Shown here one piece after another: positions 62,479-64,000 of a stretch of DNA of 64,000 nucleotides. The DNA is taken from positions 1-64,000 of the forward strand of contig CALFXE010000273.1 in assembly GCA_937927845.1 (NCBI GenBank), given 5' to 3'. The DNA is from an uncultured Paludibacter sp. (GTDB lineage: Bacteria > Bacteroidota > Bacteroidia > Bacteroidales > Paludibacteraceae). Numbering within the stretch: position 1 is the first letter of the stretch; each line of letters opens with the position of its first letter. Made by a program: the position numbers and the translations under genes. Under the pieces are notes generated by a model that searched no databases, had not been told where the DNA came from, and saw nothing but the letters and a program-made list of their open reading frames with translations.

Positions 62479-63252
62479 ATGGAAATGGAAACAAAAAACA
62501 AAACACGGTTCATTGCTTTTTCAAGCCAAAAGGGTGGCGTGGGAAAAAGCACCTTTACAACAATCATTGCGAGCATACTCCATTACCGGATGGGGTATAA
62601 TGTGGCGGTCTTCGATTGTGATTACCCGCAGTACAGCCTTTGCCAGATGCGGGAACGGGATTTGAAAACGGTCATGCAAAACGAGGTGTTGAAAAAGTTG
62701 GCGCACCGCCAATTCTCCACCATCAACAAAAAAGCCTATCCGGTACTGCAAAGCAGGGCTGACAATACATTAAAGGATGCAGAAGCATATTTGCAATCTT
62801 CGGCTGTTCCGGTAGATATGGTTTTCTTCGATTTGCCGGGGACTGTGAATACTCCGGGACTTCTGAATACACTGGCAGGGATACACCATATCTTTTCTCC
62901 CATCACGGCAGACCGTGTGGTGATGGAAAGCACATTGAGTTTTACCGATGTATTAACGAACGTCCTCATGAAACAGGGAAAGACCTCCATCGAAACGATA
63001 CGGCTGTTCTGGAACCAAGTTGATGGCAGGGAGAAATCGCACCTGTATGAAACCTACGGCAATGTCATCAAAGAGGTTGGACTGCAAGCGATGGAAACCC
63101 GCATTGCCGACAGCAAACGCTTCCGCAAGGAAAGTGAGGTGACGGCAAAAACCATCTTCCGCTCCACGTTATTGCCTCCCGATACAAGATTGATGAAATC
63201 CTGCGGATTGGACTTGTTTATCAGTGAATTTTTAAGAACCGTCAAATTGTGA
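62479..63252 (+). CDS. traA: ParA-family ATPase (TraA-type)
   Basis: A 257-residue P-loop ATPase: deviant Walker A KGGVGKSTF near residue 17, DCDYPQYSLCQ, and Walker B-like VFFDLPGTVNTPG near 118. It is first in the transfer operon, as traA in CTnDOT-like elements. Alternative start two codons in (62485). May position the element or the transfer apparatus; mechanism not shown. Confidence 0.9.
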   Translation: MEMETKNKTRFIAFSSQKGGVGKSTFTTIIASILHYRMGYNVAVFDCDYPQYSLCQMRERDLKTVMQNEVLKKLAHRQFSTINKKAYPVLQSRADNTLKDAEAYLQSSAVPVDMVFFDLPGTVNTPGLLNTLAGIHHIFSPITADRVVMESTLSFTDVLTNVLMKQGKTSIETIRLFWNQVDGREKSHLYETYGNVIKEVGLQAMETRIADSKRFRKESEVTAKTIFRSTLLPPDTRLMKSCGLDLFISEFLRTVKL

Positions 63253-63256
63253 TCCT

Positions 63257-63679
63257 ATGGAGAACGGAAACAGGAAAAAGCAAAATGCCCCGATTGACGA
63301 AGCGTACCTAATGTCTATCATGGCAGGTGAAACAACAAAGCCTGAACAGGCGGCAACACCCCAAGAGCCGACAGCAGAGCCTGAAAAGGAAAGGATAATG
63401 GATAAACCGGTAACCAAAGAGCGCACCCGACAAAAGAAGGTATTCGGCACAAGCTATGGCGAACGTTTTCTGAATAGCCATACGATGACCCGCCGGGGCG
63501 ATAAGAGTATATACATACGGCAGGAATACCACGAACGGCTTTCACGTATCGTACAGGTTATCGGTGAGGACAAGATACCCCTGTACGCTTATCTGGATAA
63601 TATTCTCGAACATCATTTCGAGCAGTTCGAGAAAGCTATTACCGATGATTTTAACGAGAAGTTTAAACCCATTTTTTAA
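63257..63679 (+). CDS. traB: DUF3408-family conjugal transfer protein (TraB-type)
   Basis: A 140-residue protein. The N-terminal 70 residues are polar and poorly structured (EQAATPQEPTAEPEKERIMD). The C-terminal part SIYIRQEYHERLSRIVQVIG and YLDNILEHHFEQFEKAI fits DUF3408, which resembles a ribbon-helix-helix fold. Gap of 4 bases to traA. In CTnDOT-like elements this position is traB. Confidence 0.85.
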   Translation: MENGNRKKQNAPIDEAYLMSIMAGETTKPEQAATPQEPTAEPEKERIMDKPVTKERTRQKKVFGTSYGERFLNSHTMTRRGDKSIYIRQEYHERLSRIVQVIGEDKIPLYAYLDNILEHHFEQFEKAITDDFNEKFKPIF

Positions 63680-63684
63680 AGTAA

Positions 63685-63978
63685 TTGATTATGATAAACA
63701 GAATGAAAATAAAAATAAGATTACAACGGGAACAGGTATTGCAGGTTGAGCAATACAAATCAACATTCTTAAAACCGACCGGATTAGTCGCAAGGCAGGG
63801 GAAATCGATATACATAAGCCCCGATTTCCACAAGAGAATATCCCGTATCGTCTTCATACTCGGAGACGGAAAAATCACACTTTCCGATTATCTGCATAAT
63901 GTGTTGAAACACCACTTTGAGAATTTCAGCGATGAAATAAAGATAATTTCCGTTGACAAGCAAGAACCAATCATATAG
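63685..63978 (+). CDS. DUF3408-family protein, shorter paralogue (TraC-like position)
   Basis: A 97-residue paralogue of the previous protein: SIYISPDFHKRISRIVFILG and YLHNVLKHHFENFSDEI align with the DUF3408 part of its neighbour. It lacks the long polar N-terminus. 5 bases separate the genes. Probably arose by duplication. Confidence 0.8.
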   Translation: MIMINRMKIKIRLQREQVLQVEQYKSTFLKPTGLVARQGKSIYISPDFHKRISRIVFILGDGKITLSDYLHNVLKHHFENFSDEIKIISVDKQEPII

Positions 63979-63980
63979 TT

Positions 63981-64000
63981 ATGGAAACAGTGATTGTAAT
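63981..64000 (+). CDS. Start of next transfer gene, partial
   Basis: ATG two bases after the previous stop, reading METVIV to the right edge. Spacing and context indicate the next tra gene, but nothing else can be said. Confidence 0.5.

Noticed and set aside
62175..62576. 133-codon minus-strand frame
   Set aside because: It crosses the repeat-rich leader and the start of the ParA-type gene; no family pattern or ribosome site.

Overview
The window is bacterial DNA of the phylum Bacteroidota, most likely order Bacteroidales. The grounds are repeated -7 promoter elements of the form TAnnTTTG in front of genes, RteC regulators, a CTnDOT-type mobilisation and transfer region, many lipoproteins with a Bacteroidota look, and TolC/RND efflux systems. 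A family such as Dysgonomonadaceae would fit but cannot be settled by reading. No rRNA or intact tRNA gene was found.

Layout. (1) 1 to about 27.9 kb is ordinary chromosome with balanced base composition: an SLC13-type permease (cut by the left edge), an SPFH membrane protein with a small ribbon-helix-helix protein, a BlaI/BlaR1-like sensor pair, a metallo-beta-lactamase-fold hydrolase, an ECF sigma factor with a putative anti-sigma factor, an RmlD-type reductase, release factor 3, an MscS channel, a TPR lipoprotein-like protein, a zinc metallopeptidase, a CotH-kinase lipoprotein, a DUF438/PAS protein, and a seven-gene tetR-tolC-hlyD-ABC-ABC-permease-permease efflux operon. A 3-methyladenine glycosylase and a PIN-domain toxin/antitoxin pair follow. 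(2) About 28.1 to 41 kb is strikingly AT-rich and is a defence island. It starts next to a perfect hairpin and what looks like the 3' end of a tRNA gene. It holds a GHKL-ATPase/STAS-like module with a membrane coiled-coil protein, an Abi_C-like protein, an AbiH protein, a retron (structured RNA with matching a1/a2 arms, a 72-residue protein, an XRE regulator, a reverse transcriptase with the retron NAxxH and VTG motifs, and a nuclease-like protein), and a convergent pair of an AAA+ ATPase and a subtilisin-like protease. (3) 41.2 kb to the right end is a CTnDOT-like integrative conjugative element: rteC, an excision-type operon (HTH protein, DUF3945/DUF4099-like protein, topoisomerase III), a second rteC paralogue, a seven-gene heavy-metal efflux operon (CzcB/CzcA/CzcC-like plus a P-type ATPase and small membrane proteins), mobC-mobB-mobA with a probable oriT, and the first transfer genes (ParA-like TraA, two DUF3408-like proteins) running off the right edge.

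How it fits together: the conjugative element carries metal resistance as cargo, and the adjoining AT-rich island carries at least three different candidate anti-phage systems. No integrase is visible, so whether the defence island lies inside the same mobile element is an inference. The strongest candidate for something little described is the retron with an XRE protein, a 72-residue protein and a restriction-endonuclease-like partner, followed by the STAS/GHKL module. Gene starts were moved from the longest reading frame where a promoter, signal peptide or family start argued for it.
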